A stretch of DNA of 64,000 nucleotides from Asterias amurensis (GCF_032118995.1 NC_092657.1:10231391-10295390), one strand, 5' to 3'; positions 39,884 to 52,189 are shown, numbered from the stretch's first letter. Made by a program: numbers and translations. Notes: generated by a model from the sequence alone, not told the origin.

Positions 39884-40280
39884 AGGCACATATCACATTT
39901 GGTAATTGTCAAAGACCAGTCTTCTCACTTGATATATCCCAACATATGCATACAATAACAATCCTGTGAAAATGTTGGCTCAAGTGGTAATCAAATTTGC
40001 AAGATAATAGTGGTAATCAAATTTGCAAGATAATAGTTAAAGGAAGAAAAGAGTTCAAATCCTTGTTGCAAAATTGCATTTGCTTTCAGATGTGTTATAA
40101 AAGCCTTTGAATATTTGAGTGAGAAAATACCTCTTCCTAAAAAAAACTGTGTTACTTTAGAGATGGAACCGTTTCTCACAATTGTTTATACTATCAACAG
40201 CTCTCCATTGCTTGTTATACCAAGAAAGTGTTTGCTAAAAAAAATTTTGAGTAATTACCAGTAATGTTTAGTGCCTTTAA
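39880..40280 (+). mobile_element. MITE with TTAAAGGCA ends (copy 1 of the GGACACTA family)
   Basis: It begins TTTAAAGGCACATATCAC...GGTAATTGTCAAAGACCAG and ends AATTACCAGTAATGTTTAGTGCCTTTAA. It matches the better-kept copy at 53541-53911, including GAGAAACGG(T/C)TCC-type and CTGTGAAAATxT motifs. A 24-bp internal duplication (GTGGTAATCAAATTTGCAAGATAATA) is present near 39987-40034. Confidence 0.75.
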
Positions 40281-40369
40281 CAGTTCTAAATAATATAAAC
40301 ATTGGCATACAAAACAGAAAGGAGTTGACACAAGGCATCTATATCTGAAACTTAAACATTTAATTAATT

Positions 40370-40856
40370 AACTCTTTTTAAAAACATTTATTTAAACAAC
40401 TCTTGTTTTATTATTTACAATTCATAGCCCTTGTCTTATTCCAATTTTTTAAGCACCCCTTTTAAAAACATTTATAAAACAACTCTTTTTTTATTATTTA
40501 CTGTTCATAGCCCTTGTCTAATTCCAATTTTTAAGCAACTCTTTTTAAAAACATTTATTTAAACAACTCTTTTTTATTATTTACAATACATAGCCCTTGT
40601 CTTATTCCAATTTTTTAAGCAACTCTTTTTATAAAAATTTATTTAAACAACTCTTTCTTTATTATTTACAATTCATAGCACTTATTCCAATTTTTTAAGC
40701 AAATCTTTAAAAACATTCATTTTAACAACTCTTTTATATTATTTACAATTCATAGCCCTTGTCTAATTCCAATTTTAAGGAACTCTTTTTAAAAACATTT
40801 ATTTAAATAACTCTTTATTATTTACAATTTATAGCCCTTGTCTTATTACAAATTTT
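40370..40856. repeat. Tandem array, about 82-bp AT-rich unit, six copies
   Basis: Units start near 40370, 40454, 40535, 40620, 40700 and 40780. Each contains AACTCTTTTTAAAAACATTTATTTAAACAACTCTTT, then TTATTTACAATTCATAGCCCTTGTC and CCAATTTTTTAAG. Identity between units is high, with small length changes in the T runs. Confidence 0.9.
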
Positions 40857-41345
40857 CTGGTCTACATGAATGTCTTGGTACCAAAATGTTTAGTAGCAGC
40901 CTCTGGTCTTGGTCTTATTCAATTAAATGTGATAATGTGCATTTATAACAAAAGAGAATGACACAATATGTTTGCAATCAACTGCTCGTTGACATTGTTT
41001 GATGAATAAATACATTGTTTGATAAATGCAATTCAAAGACTCTGTTATTATCATTGATTTTGAACTACCACAAATTTTAAGACTCCACACTACAAATGAA
41101 TTCAGATTTGCGAAAAAACTTGTTTTCGTCTATTGCCCTTCAAGAAGTGTCTAACAACACATGTCTGGTTTAAATCCCTCCTACTAACGTTTTGGTGTGG
41201 GGACCATACCCCCCCCCCCGATTTTGCGAATAGAGAAAACAAATGTGCTTATTTTGTGTAAGACTTATTTGTGAATACCTATTGTGAAGAGTAAGCAAGA
41301 AACAGTGGGAACATTGTCTCAAAATAATGTGCACTTTTAACATAC
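40857..41345. other. No gene seen
   Basis: AT-rich sequence ending near a poly-C run at 41210. No motif. Confidence 0.4.
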
Positions 41346-41724
41346 CCTTAAAGCCATTGGACCCTTTCGGTACAGAAAAAAAAAAAAAAGTTCACAGATT
41401 TACAAATAATTTACAGGGTTTACAGAAGGTAATGGTGAAAGACTTCCCTTGAAATATTAGTCCATGAAATGCTTTACTCTTTGAGAAAACGGTGAGAACG
41501 AGAATTACGGATTTGTTATAAACACATGTCATGACACAGCGAAACGCGCGAAAACAGGAGAGGGTTTTCCCGTTATTTTCTCCAGACTCCGATGTCCGAT
41601 TGAGCCTAAATTTCCACAGGATTATTTTATATATAAGTTATATGTTATTTTATATATAAGTTGTGATACACGAAGTGTGGGACTTGGACAATACTGTTTA
41701 CTGAAAGTGTATAATGGCTTTAAA
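41346..41724. mobile_element. MITE, TTAAAGCCATTGGACC family, full-length copy
   Basis: It starts TTAAAGCCATTGGACCCTTTCGG and ends TACTGTTTACTGAAAGTGTATAATGGCTTTAA, whose complement approximates the start. It contains CCGATGTCCGATTGAGC and TTTTATATATAAGTT repeated twice near 41622-41665. No coding capacity. Confidence 0.7.
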
Positions 41725-42529
41725 GGGACACACCGGCTCACCGTTTACGCAATTTAGGGGTGTAGAATCATAAATATTGTTTTTATAGATGGTTGCTGTA
41801 AAAAAAAATCATCAAAATGTCACGTATTAATTTTTTTAGCGAAAAATGATTAAAAAAAAACCAAAGCGGTAAAAGGCCAGCGTGTACGTGTTTCCAGCCG
41901 ATGCAACTGTCAAATCTTTGCGACATTGTCGCACAATGTTGTAAGTAGACTGGTGTTTTTTTATAGCAACGTTTTACTATGACGCAGCATAAGGATCCAG
42001 TCTATCCATACAACCAGCATGTACGGATCAGGCAAATCCTTCGACGATGGAGGTAGACCTTCGTGCTTTGACGTACATCCAAAGATCGTCACGAAGAACA
42101 CAAAGAAAATAACCCAGAATATGATGGGACAGGGACAAGTAAATAAAGCATTCCTGGCACCAATAAACTAGGCATACTACCGCATAGCCATGATGCAGTT
42201 TGGAATTCGATCGTGGCGTTATACGTGCTCCCGACGTGCCAGGACCCAATTTCATAATGCCTTCATAGTGGCACAAAATTGGCCTAGCACAAAATAGTAT
42301 TGCAAAGCTGAAACTGATTACCAGCCAAAATTAATTTTAAACTTTTGGCTGGTGCCCGACTAAATTTTTAAACAGTAAAGAAAATTTGTAAGCAGTATTT
42401 TCTGCTAAACAGATGAAACTGATCAATGGGCCCTGTTCACAGAAAATTTTTTTTTTATCTCGTGTGGGGGGGGGGGGGAGTGCATCTTGAGGGATTCAAA
42501 AGCGTCCTTGTGAGAATGTGTTTTGAAAC

Positions 42530-43240
42530 GGAAGTGTAGCTGCAAATCTTGATACGTAAGCCTAGCTTGACTCGGGATTGAAAGCGTACCTTTTGATTAT
42601 AACGTAGTTAGAACCTAAACATATCTTGGATTGTATAAGCGTAGCTGAGTAGCTGCGTAGCTTAAAACGTAACCTTTTTTTTGGAACGTAACCATATTGT
42701 TTGGAATGTAAGCATATCTTAGTACGTAAGCGTAGCTGGGTAATTTGGAACGTAAACGTAGCTGCGTATGAAACGTAAGCCTAGCTTGACTCGGGATTGA
42801 AAGCGTACCTTTTGATTATAGCGTAACTGGAACCTAATTGTATCTTGGATTAAGCGTAGCTGAGAAGCTGTGTAGCTTGGAACGTATAACCATATCTTTT
42901 GGATCGTAACCATATTTTTTGGAACGTAAGCTTATCTTGGAATGTAAGCGTAGCTGGGTATTTTGGAGCATAAACGTGGCTGCGTATGGAACGTAAGCGT
43001 TTAACTTGACTTAGGATTGAAAGCGTACCTTTTGTTATTATAGCGTAACTTGAAGGAACGTAAGCAAAATTTGGAATGTAAGCGTAGCTGAGTAGCTGTG
43101 TAGCTTAGAACAGAACCTTATCTTTTGGAACGTAAGCGTAGCTTGACTCGGGCTTGAAAACGTACCTGTTGATATTATAGCGTAAACCATTTGAAGAAAC
43201 GTAAGCGTAGCTGAGTATCTGCGTAGCTTGGAACAGAACC
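42530..43240. repeat. Degenerate minisatellite (GGAACGTAAGCGTAGCT-type)
   Basis: Many variants of AACGTAAGCGTAGCTGxGTAGCTGCGTAGCTTGGAACGTAACC and GACTCGGGATTGAAAGCGTACCTTTTGATTATAGCGTAAC recur in the same order about four times, with higher-order units of roughly 180-240 bp built from about 11-bp blocks. No gene is present. Confidence 0.85.
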
Positions 43241-43559
43241 AAATAATACCTCAACAATCTCAAAAATAACACTTCATTCACAGAATTAAAAAATTATATT
43301 TTTTTGACAAAATAATGCTTTGATGAACTTTTTTTTGTCAATATTTTTGTTTCGACCTTTTTTACAAAACTCTTATTCACCTGTCCTTTTTTTACGATCG
43401 GGCTCCATTTTTTGTTATCCTTTTTTCTTCTTTGTAAAACATTTTTTAAGCTACTCACACAATAACACTGTCAATATAACAAAATGCGGTATTCCTACGT
43501 TTTGACATAATCAATCTTTTTTAATTACCTGAAAACTCATAACAAAAAGAAACTAGGAG

Positions 43560-43907
43560 CCATGAAACAAAACAGAGCATTATGCGATCATAAGAAATAA
43601 CGGAATCGACACAAGGTGTACCGACTTACAAACCCACGATGACAAACATGTACTTTGATGTCTGGCTCCCATCCCTTAACGGCGAGACCCGCACGCTTGG
43701 AGTTCATAGCGCCTGGGATTACCCCTCCAACCCCCATGAAACAAAACAGAGCATTATGCGATCATAAGAAATAACGGAATCGACACGAGGTGTACCGACT
43801 TACAAATCCACGATGACAAACATGTACTTTGATGTCTGGCAACCCATCCCTTAACGGCGAGACCCGCACGCTTGGAGTTCATAGCGCCTGGGATTACCCC
43901 TCCAACC
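43560..43907. repeat. 174-bp tandem duplication, two nearly identical copies
   Basis: 43560-43733 and 43734-43907 both run from CCATGAAACAAAACAGAGC to GGATTACCCCTCCAACCCC, with only a few differences. Part of the unit (GAGTTCATAGCGCCTGGGATT) is also found near 49248. Confidence 0.9.
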
Positions 43908-44540
43908 CCCCACGAGACACGGCATGTGCGGTATGGTATAATGCCCCGAGGCTTACGTTATGATTTCTCCATGCCGTGGGGCCATACAACAAGCTTCCAT
44001 TACACGGACTCTTTGAATGCGAATCTTGCGTTAGATTTTTCACAATTATTTACATTTTGTAGCAATAATTTAAATACATGCTCTTTTTCGTTAATTATTC
44101 GTTAATAATTTTGTAAAAAAAAGATTTAAATTTGGTTAAGTAAGTTACTTTTAGACGGCTGGAAGTAAAACTAGTCCGTAAGGTCACGTGATTGCTTGTA
44201 CCACTTTTTGGTTAGAACAATCACGCGACCTGCGTTTTTGTCTAAAAATGCTCAAAAACGGCTGAATTTGATGATTTTTTTTAAGGACTGTTCTTCTTCA
44301 TTCCTGGAAGACTGTTGAAGTCGTATCTTAGTCTATTTTGTAGCCCAAATAGCCCAATTCGGCCGGTGTGTCCCTTTAACAAATGGACATGAAGTGCAGG
44401 GCCATGTTTTCGAACACTGGCAATTCATACTACATTTAAAAAGCAAAAAAGCACTCCCCCCCCCCCCCCCCCCCCAAGCTAGACATGCCTGAGTATAACT
44501 AAATTATGAGCCTAAGATGAGCATGAGGGTCAGACGCACT

Positions 44541-44646
44541 AGTCTTGGTGCAAGACGTTTCTCGTTCTGGGCAATGCGGCCACTGTTGCTGAGCTGGTTG
44601 CGCTGTGTGTGTGAAAGGAAAACGAAAAACGTCTTGCACCAAGACT
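44541..44646. repeat. 20-bp perfect inverted repeat, small hairpin or MITE
   Basis: AGTCTTGGTGCAAGACGTTT near 44542-44561 is complemented by AAACGTCTTGCACCAAGACT near 44626-44645, leaving a loop of about 65 bases. The ends lie next to ACT/AGT, so a short TIR element is plausible. Confidence 0.7.
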
Positions 44647-44849
44647 AACTATGTGCACGAAGCATATCCAGAGCTCAAGGACGTCGGAAAACGGATAGAG
44701 TTTCTAACTTCCTCTTTTTACCAAAAATGCATTTATAAATGGGATCAAAAGAGTAGCGACGAGTAGTTGTTTAAAACCTTGCAGGGACGTGGTCGTGCGA
44801 TAATCACACAGCCACCACCCTGCTGGTTTTAAACAGCCATTTAAGAGTT

Positions 44850-46590
44850 GGTTCAGGTAAATAGGTGACATACTTGCTCACGGTCAAAAAATGATTTTTT
44901 TTATACTTTGTGGGTGGAAGGGCCTTGGGGTGCAAGTAACCAAGTTGCATTTTCAGTTCCATATATAGCCCGTTGCCATGGTTACGGCTCATTTTGTTTT
45001 TTTGCCATTTCAGACCGATTTTGGGGTCTGAAAAACTGGTTTTTAGCTCATATTTACAACTCCACCCCACCAGAATGCTAAAAAACTATTAAAAAAACCT
45101 TGTATATCAATACAAAGTATCATCCTTGGCCTTCCTTCAGAAATAAAATTATTGCTTTCAATATCACCCTTGTGCTGTTTTTGCATCATGCATTACAGTA
45201 TGTTTTTAGAACTTGCAAAATCGCAATTGTTACCCTAATTTTGGACCCCAAAATGTCAACTTGCCAGGGGTCTCAGAAAATGTTCTTTTCGGCTGTGATT
45301 AGGGCCAACATTGGTCTTTTCATACCTGGTGGAAAACTTGGGCAATTGTATCCTGTTTTGACAGTATTGCCTCAAAACTAGACTTTTTTCCCCAAAACGT
45401 GAAAATATGCTCTTTAAGGGTCTTTTCATATAATATTGTTATACGTCGTCCACGGTGGGAAAAAATAATATTTTGCTTATACTTTGTGGATGGTAGAGAC
45501 TTGGGGTCCAAATAAATAAAATTTACATTTCAAATCATTATATAATACGTTGCCATGGTAACAGTGAATTTGTGTTTAGGCCATCTTTGGCCGATTTGGG
45601 GGTCTGAAACACTGTTTTTTAAGTTAATATTTACAACTCCACCCTACCAAAAAACACAACTCTTTCATAAAACCTTTTACATCACTACAAAGTATCATCC
45701 TTGGATTTACCTGAGACAAAAAAAGTTAGTAAAAATATGTTTAACTTCATGTTGATACTACAAACCTGTAATTAACATATAAACTTTGACCTTGTGCACA
45801 CATGTATAGCAAAACGAAGTGTAAAAGTGTGATTATCTTGAAAAGGGTTCATTTTGAGTGAACCAATTGTTTTTGCACCCCCCCCCCCTTCATTGGTGCA
45901 TATGTTGGTTTCAAACAACTTTTTTTGAAAGGTAAATATACCCAGGCAGTTTTTGAAAAATTTCAAATAACGCAAAAATTTTGCATTTTGAAATTTTCAC
46001 AAAATTTGACCGTAATTGATAGATCTATCAATAAAATGTATTTTTACGTTAATGTTGACGTGAAAAACGTATGTAATTAACGGATAAACTTTGACCTTGT
46101 ACACAAACGTAAAGAAAAGCAAAACATAAAGTGTGATTATCTTGAAAAGTGTACATTTTTAGTACACCAGCATTTTTTGCACTCCCCGGGTCATTGTTGC
46201 ATATATATGTTTCAAAAAACTTTTGTTTTAAAGGTTAATATTCCCAGGCAGTTTTTGACAATATATAAAGATCAAATACCACCTTCGTGTAAGGTAATTT
46301 TGACATTTTTTTTTTTGCGCCTTCGTTTACCCCAGGCAGCAGATCTATCCATTTAATATAGTTTCATCATGAAATTGACATGCCAAGTCTGAGAAATTAC
46401 GATTTCAGCTTTTGTCTTGTACACAAACCTGTAGGAAAATTAAATCTTAAATTGCAATTTTCTCAAAAAGTGCGTCTTGAGCATAATACGGTGTTTTGCA
46501 CTTCTTATCTCAGCAATGAATATAATTGTTTGAAAACAACTTTTTTTTTGAAAGGTCATTATACCGAGGCATTAAAAAATCATATCAAAT
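44850..46590. repeat. Diverged long-period tandem repeats
   Basis: 44850-45150 and 45445-45712 are related units of about 270-300 bp (TATACTTTGTGG(G/A)TGG, CGTTGCCATGGT, TACAACTCCACCC, CAAAGTATCATCCTTGG). Next come three related units of about 300 bp near 45775, 46080 and 46384 (CTTGTxCACA, GTGTGATTATCTTGAAAAG, GTTTCAAACAACTTTTTTTGAAAGGT, CCCAGGCAGTTTTTGA). All are AT-rich and non-coding. Confidence 0.7.
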
Positions 46591-47308
46591 TTTCTTATGT
46601 ACTAAAATGAAACAAAAAGGGACTTGTATGCTATTCACGCAGAACAGTTTGACATAGTTTTATAGTTTGACTTGGTGCCCTTTGATTAGCACCCTAATAA
46701 AATAAGCTCAAATCAAGCATCTCAGATAGGGGTAGTCTTCCAGGTAACCTCTCTCTCTTGTTGGCGGTAACACTCCAGACACTTCTTCGCCTTATTTACC
46801 AAGGAGTTGGAGCCTGACAAGGTTAATGATTTTATACCAAGGTGCACAAGTGTTACCAAACTGCTCAATAAGAGCAAGTTCTCCATTACGGCCGATTCCC
46901 TTGACACATATTTACTTTGCTTATCACAGACTTTCTTTTCCCATGGTCATGTAGGAGAGGCTGTGTCGCATAATTTAAGAGCATGTAAGCTGCCTTATAG
47001 GTTGGCAAGTCTCTCAGTTCAGTTACTGCACGTATTGGGTAATTAATGTACTTTTTTTTCCAAGTTTTTGACGCTTTTGAACACACAAAAGTGACATTTC
47101 TCCACCTGCAAATCACTCTTATCCGTCATTGACTGCCTCTATGCATGGAGCATCAACCGGGTGTCGGCCTGCGAAGGTGTCCTCAAAACGTCATCTCTCC
47201 TAAAGGACCATGGCTTCCGCAACATAAAGGAACCCCCGCCTGTACTATTCCTCATCTTTCCAGTAGACCCTTGCCCTTTCTTCAAAAACGTCTGACAAGA
47301 ACTTGACA
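46591..47308. other. No assignable gene
   Basis: Overlapping ORFs on both strands (46807-47046 plus; 46722-46907 and 46886-47116 minus) have no motif I recognise. The plus frame (FIPRCTSVTKLLNKSK) and the minus frames cannot all be real, and none extends into a longer gene. Confidence 0.3.
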
Positions 47309-47724
47309 TCAGGTTTGTTCAATGGCCCATACCTTACGTGTAGGAGTGGAACCCCGGTCTATCGATTCTCCAATCCAGCGATCAAGACCAGGTTGTAGGT
47401 TCCAGTGGCAGCATTGAGCAATTGTTGCAGTAACTTTCTGTCCGTTTTGATATGCTTTTGTACCGTACATAATTCGTTTGGTTGAAACATTTGCATTGTA
47501 CAGATCAGAGAAAGATGTGCGCAATGTTTTCTTCAGGGCGTCACTAAAACCATCAGTTTCTTGAAGCAGACGTGCTTCCAGATGGTTATTATATACTGCG
47601 TTCTATGATCTGGAGTTGTTAAAAGATCGCTTTACCGCATCAACTGGTGCAATGTCTTTTGTTGTCAAAGATACCAGTGGTATCTCTCTCACAATATCAG
47701 AGTCTGTGTCATCGTCTTCGCAAA
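47309..47724 (-). pseudogene. Unrecognised minus-strand coding remnant
   Basis: Reading from 47724 down, one frame gives an acidic start (EDDDTDSDIVREIPLVSL), then VDAVKRSFNNS, a stop, then LEARLLQETDGFSDALKKTL, RTSFSDLYNANVSTKRIMY and CCHWNLQPGLDRWIGESID before a stop at 47309. The composition is protein-like over about 135 codons with only one internal stop. I do not know the family; a mobile-element protein is a reasonable guess in this context. Confidence 0.3.
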
Positions 47725-49374
47725 GGTTTCGTTTAGTCGAAACACATCAAATCTTACTGTTTGTTATGAAAGCTTCTAAACATCATCAACATCTCTGTCT
47801 TCTTGAGGAGTTTCATATCTGCCAGATGAACACATCCCTATCGGTCAAAGTTACTGTGGTCATAGATGATGGGGACGGCATCATTGTGGAAAAAGCTCCC
47901 AGATTGGCTTTCCGAGTCCTAGATCTTAATCTCCACCATCACAATGCAATGAGACCACAGTTGGGACTTTGTATTTCTTGAGTGCTTGTTGAGGGCATAG
48001 TTGACAAAGGCAAAATTTGATGAAACTTTGCCAAAGTTCCATTCTACAAAAGTTCGGTGAGAGCTCATGAGTGCATTAAAGTACTTTTGGAATCCTGTCA
48101 GTCCAATACCTCTGAATGGAGTGATCAGATTTTTCTGTATAGGGTATGCTTCTCAGCATACTCTCGTTGATTATAGATGGGACTAGCACTCGGGATAAGT
48201 GTTCCGTCCAGGAAACCATAGCAGTTTATCAAGAGGACATCCTTTTGCATGCACTGCGTCGGCAAATAAACGCAACTGATCTTCCTGCAGCCACCTTTGA
48301 TCAAAAGTATCTTATAAATTACACCAATTACTGTTTACATTACAAATCATTTCATTAAAAATTATGCCAATATCTGTTGAATGTCTTCCAAACTCGCATA
48401 CCATGTCTTCATACTGATAGCAACCACCATACAAAGTGTGCATCATCAGCAGCATGATGAAAATCAAAAGACCGGTCGTCTCAGCAGTACGTTCGTCACA
48501 AAATTTTATCCTCGCAGCAACGCACGCACGTACGGGATACGCAAATGCCGCTTGCGTCACGTACGCACACACGCATCCCGCACCTGCACCGTTTTCTAAT
48601 GGTCCCTAGTGGTACATCTTTGGAACGGGGACGGGAAAGGCAAAAGTAGGGCTTGGGTAGGGAAATGCAAAAAGTTATATTTAAGAAGAAATCTGGACAA
48701 TCAAATTAGTCATTACAATTGTTGTGCAATGAGCTTAAGCTTTATGTATTTAATACGCGAGAATTGTGTACAGTTACTGCAGAGTCGAAAGAGTATCTTG
48801 TTGAAGGCAAATGAATTGATGAATGGAGTTTATGTGATTGGACATTGACTTTTTACACATCGTTGTGGGGTAACGAACAAGAATTTTGTAACTATTCTTT
48901 TTCCACGTTTTTTTTGGAGAAATTGGTTTCAGCCTTTACTTGGCCTTGCGTGCAGACGATCGTCGGTTGAACGGAAACATTTACCGCATGGAATGTTAAT
49001 CTGTATGCAACATACATATCTTAAACATTATTAGGTAATATAATGTATTACTACGGGTCACTATGTATTCAAGCTGGAGTTTCGTGCCAAAAATTTAGAT
49101 TTTATTGGTTAACTTTGTAAATTTTGGGGTGCCGATTTCAAAAAAATAAGGTACCATTTTTTTATTGGCGTCTTTAGCCGGCAATTTGAACTTCAAAGTG
49201 GCCGCCATTTTTAATTATATTTTTGCTCACGGCGATACCCGAAAGCTGGGAGTTCATAGCGCCTGGGATTTAACCCAGGCATGAGTATTTTTGTGTTTAA
49301 ATTTGATTTGCGTTTACAACATAATTATGGTGAGCCAGCAGTGGCGAGATTGCCTAATTTGTAACCAGCAACTT
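47725..49374. other. No gene seen
   Basis: Short ORFs on both strands show no motif. Near 48510-48580 there is a GC-richer stretch with repeated ACGCACGCACGTACG and CACGTACGCACACACGC. A TACCGCATGGAATGTTAATCTG fragment near 48982 matches part of the inverted repeat at 52690. Confidence 0.35.
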
Positions 49375-50857
49375 CTGTTAAAGGCAGTGGACGATATTGG
49401 TAATTACTCAAATAAGTTATTAGCATGAAACCTTTCTTGGTGTTGATTAATAGGGAGAGGTTGACGGTATAAAACATTGTGAGAAACGGCTCCTTCTGAA
49501 GTGCAATAGTTTTTGAGAAAGAACTAATTTTCCACGAATTTGATTTCGAGACCACAGATTTAAAACTTGAGGTCTCAAAATCGGGGTTCGCCCGATAGTC
49601 CGAAGGTTCAATAGTCCGAAGGTTCGATAGTCCAAACGCGCAAATTTTCCATAAGAGGGGGTTCATTAGTCCGAAAATGTAATAGGGTTCGTTAATCAGA
49701 ACATTTGATGCGATAGTCCGAAGGTTCATTAGTCCGGAGGTTCGATAGTTTGAAACAAAAACGAGGTTCAAGAGTCCGAAGGTTCATTATACCGAATCAA
49801 CAATTAGGGTCAATAGTCCGAATTGACAACAAGGTTCGTTAATCCGAATTGGCAAAAAAAGTTGTTGAAATAGTCCGACTCCATCGTATTGGAAGGTGGA
49901 GAAGAATGACATAATGACCCTTGACGCCCCTCCCGGCAACAGGAGTGTCTCCCCCCACCCCCAACTCAAATAAAACTAATAATAATAATTATTATTAAAA
50001 CCGGCAATGGGTTATTAGCGAGATAACCGGCAATAGAAAAAAATCATATGGCCTGGGGCATTTTGTCTGGACTAGTGCATGTATTTTAATGGATGAATAA
50101 AACAAAACAGTTTTCCTTGAAGGGTTGCCGTGGTGCATTTTTTCTGTTTTTCATGTCAATTAAATTAACGTAGCAATCTGTTATTGTTTATTTTTTTTTA
50201 TTATGTATATATATATACATACCCTTTGGACTAAACATAAACACTGGTGTTAAAAAACTTCCCATTACCCTCCACTCCTGCCTGAGAACTTGTATGTTGT
50301 ATATATTTTGTAAATAAAATTTGTTTTTTAAGTTTTTTTGACAATCTCATGATTGTCAATTCGGACTATCGGACCTTGTTGTCAATTCGGATTATCGAAC
50401 CTATTGTCAATTCGGACTATCGAATCTTATTGTCAATTCGGACTATCGGACCTTATTGTCAATTGAACTATCGAACCGTAGTGTCGATTCGGACTATCAG
50501 ACCTTATTGTCAATTCGGACTACCGAACCTTCGGAATATTTAACATTATCCTATTTTCGGACTAACAGGCCATTCGGACTACAAACCTTCGGACTGTCGG
50601 ACCTTCGAACTATTGAACCTTCGGACTAACGAACCTTCGGATTAACGGACCTTTGAACTATGGAACCTTCGGACCATTCGATCAACCATCTAAACGCACA
50701 CGACTTTGTGTGCCTATGTTGTTTTCTTCTTTCATTGTTATCTCGCAACTTTGATGACCGATTGAGCTCAAATTTTCACAGGTTTGTTATTTTATGCATA
50801 TGTTGAGATACACCAAGTGTGAAGGCAATTACCAATAATGTCCACTACCTGTGAACC
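49375..50857 (-). mobile_element. MITE of the GGACACTA family, split by a foldback insertion
   Basis: 49375-49584 matches the right half, and 50705-50857 the left half, of the copy at 53541-53911, both in reverse orientation. The first part begins TTAAAGGCAGTGGACGATATTGGTAATTAC; the second ends ATTACCAATAATGTCCACTACCTGT. The 1.1 kb between them is the foldback element, which therefore inserted later. Confidence 0.75.
49585..50698. mobile_element. Foldback-like element with minisatellite arms
   Basis: The left arm (49585-49875) is built of AGGTTCGATAGTCCGAA-type units; the right arm (50342-50698) is built of the complementary TTCGGACTATCGAACCT-type units. The arms could pair over some 300 bases around an unrelated, AT-rich 466-bp centre. 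Long inverted repeats composed of short tandem repeats are the hallmark of foldback elements, described in sea urchins as TU elements. No ORF of note. Confidence 0.75.
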
Positions 50858-50899
50858 GAAAATACTATCAGCTTCGTAAAATTAGCCCTTCAATCGCAA

Positions 50900-52099
50900 T
50901 TGGAAACCATTCTTCAACAAGGTGTCACATACCTTATGACCAGCCGAACTGAATGCATTTGTTGGCCATGTCATACCAAAATAATAAACATTGAAAAGTT
51001 AAAATCTCTGCAAAGTGAGGTAAAGATTTCTCTCAAGAAATCGCATCATGTTGGTCACGAATTGAAGTCCCTGAGCAAAAGTGCAAAACACCACAGCAAC
51101 AACTGTTACGGGTGCAAAATAAACGATCCAGGGCAAGCCCATCACCACCATCTGCATCAAAACCTCAAAAGCCTAGAAAAAAAAACTTTCCTTTGTCAAC
51201 ACATCGTCTCTTCACAAAAGCAGTAGCTATATTCGTCGACATTTTGTCAACGTATGTAACCGATCATAACATGATATTACCTGTGAATGTCTTTATATAA
51301 AAAGCATGTAGTAATTTTTTATTCGATAAAGAACAATATTTGTAAAACATTTTTACAAAAGCAGCTGAATCTTATCTCGGGTGTGGGAAGTACTTTCAGA
51401 AGGAGTTGACACTTGCCAATCCTGTGTTAAAAGCACTATCTGCCATAGATCCACTTGCAAGAGGGCATAGTCTCAGCTGCAACTACACGAACGCACTTCA
51501 AGACAGTACCTGCAGGAATCAGCGAGGAAGAGCATGATGCATATGAATTTGATTTACAATACTTCCAGGTTGACAACAGACTCCCTCCCTACAATGATAT
51601 GGATAGTAATGATAGCCGTTAAGGAGACACCTTCTCTTATTATCCTGTGCTAGGAAAGATGATAAAGGTTTCGCTGAGCGTATTCCATGGGCCTCAGGTA
51701 GAGAGTAGCTTTAACACTATGAGGGACATACTTGACAGTAAATCAGGAAGAATGAACACTGCTACTTTTGACTCCGTCCATACGATGAAATACTGGTTGG
51801 CAGCAAAGGGCAAGCCAGCAACCTCTGCCTTCTCTCCAAAACACCAGCATAACAATAACATACAAGGTGTAGCAGCTCTTTACAAGGCACATCGGAAGGC
51901 TGAACAGGAGAAAAGAGAAGAAGCATGTCTCATGCCCCATACCACAGAGAAAAGGGTAACCAAAGTTACATTCAAGCGTAAGGCTGCTGATGAAGCTACT
52001 ACTGCTAGGATGGAGTTCAACAGTCAGCTCAGAAACAAGTCCAGTGAGAAAGGATTGGAAGACTTGGTAGAGAGATCGCAGAGGAAGAAAAAGAGTTGA
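50900..52099 (+). pseudogene. hAT-like transposase C-terminal remnant
   Basis: 50900-51180 reads LKSLQSEVKISLKKSHHVGH and NNCYGCKIND. Near 51375-51430 is GCGKYFQKELTLANPVLKAL and LSAIDPLARGH. The frame from 51647 reads MLGKMIKVSLSVFHGPQVES, SFNTMRDILDSKSGRMN and TFDSVHTMKYWLAAKGK, then a basic, lysine-rich tail to 52099. The segment K-x-x-L-S-x-F-H-G-x-x-V-E-x-S-F-x-x-M-x-D-I-x-D occupies the place of the C-terminal dimerisation region of hAT-type transposases, which dimerise to cut element ends. I recall similar multicopy proteins in cnidarians and echinoderms but cannot fix the superfamily with certainty. The parts lie in different frames with stops between, so it is dead. Confidence 0.45.
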
Positions 52100-52189
52100 T
52101 GTTTACACTGCGATGGTTAGTTAGCAAAATTTTGGGGTAAGGTGTAGGGGTACATGTAGCCCTGGCGGCTTACAATGTACTACAGTGGC

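Larger units (their letters stand above)
41720..44379. mobile_element. Non-autonomous DNA transposon, 18-bp TIRs, 2.66 kb
   Basis: TTAAAGGGACACACCGGC at 41720-41737 is the exact reverse complement of 44362-44379. There is no transposase inside. The interior is dominated by tandem repeats (42530-43240 and 43560-43907) and poly-G and A-rich tracts. The TTAAAGG-type termini resemble those of the neighbouring MITEs, suggesting a shared transposition source. Confidence 0.7.

Noticed and set aside
40370-40856. CRISPR-like array
   Set aside because: The 82-bp units are contiguous AT-rich tandem repeats without unique spacers, in a eukaryotic genome.
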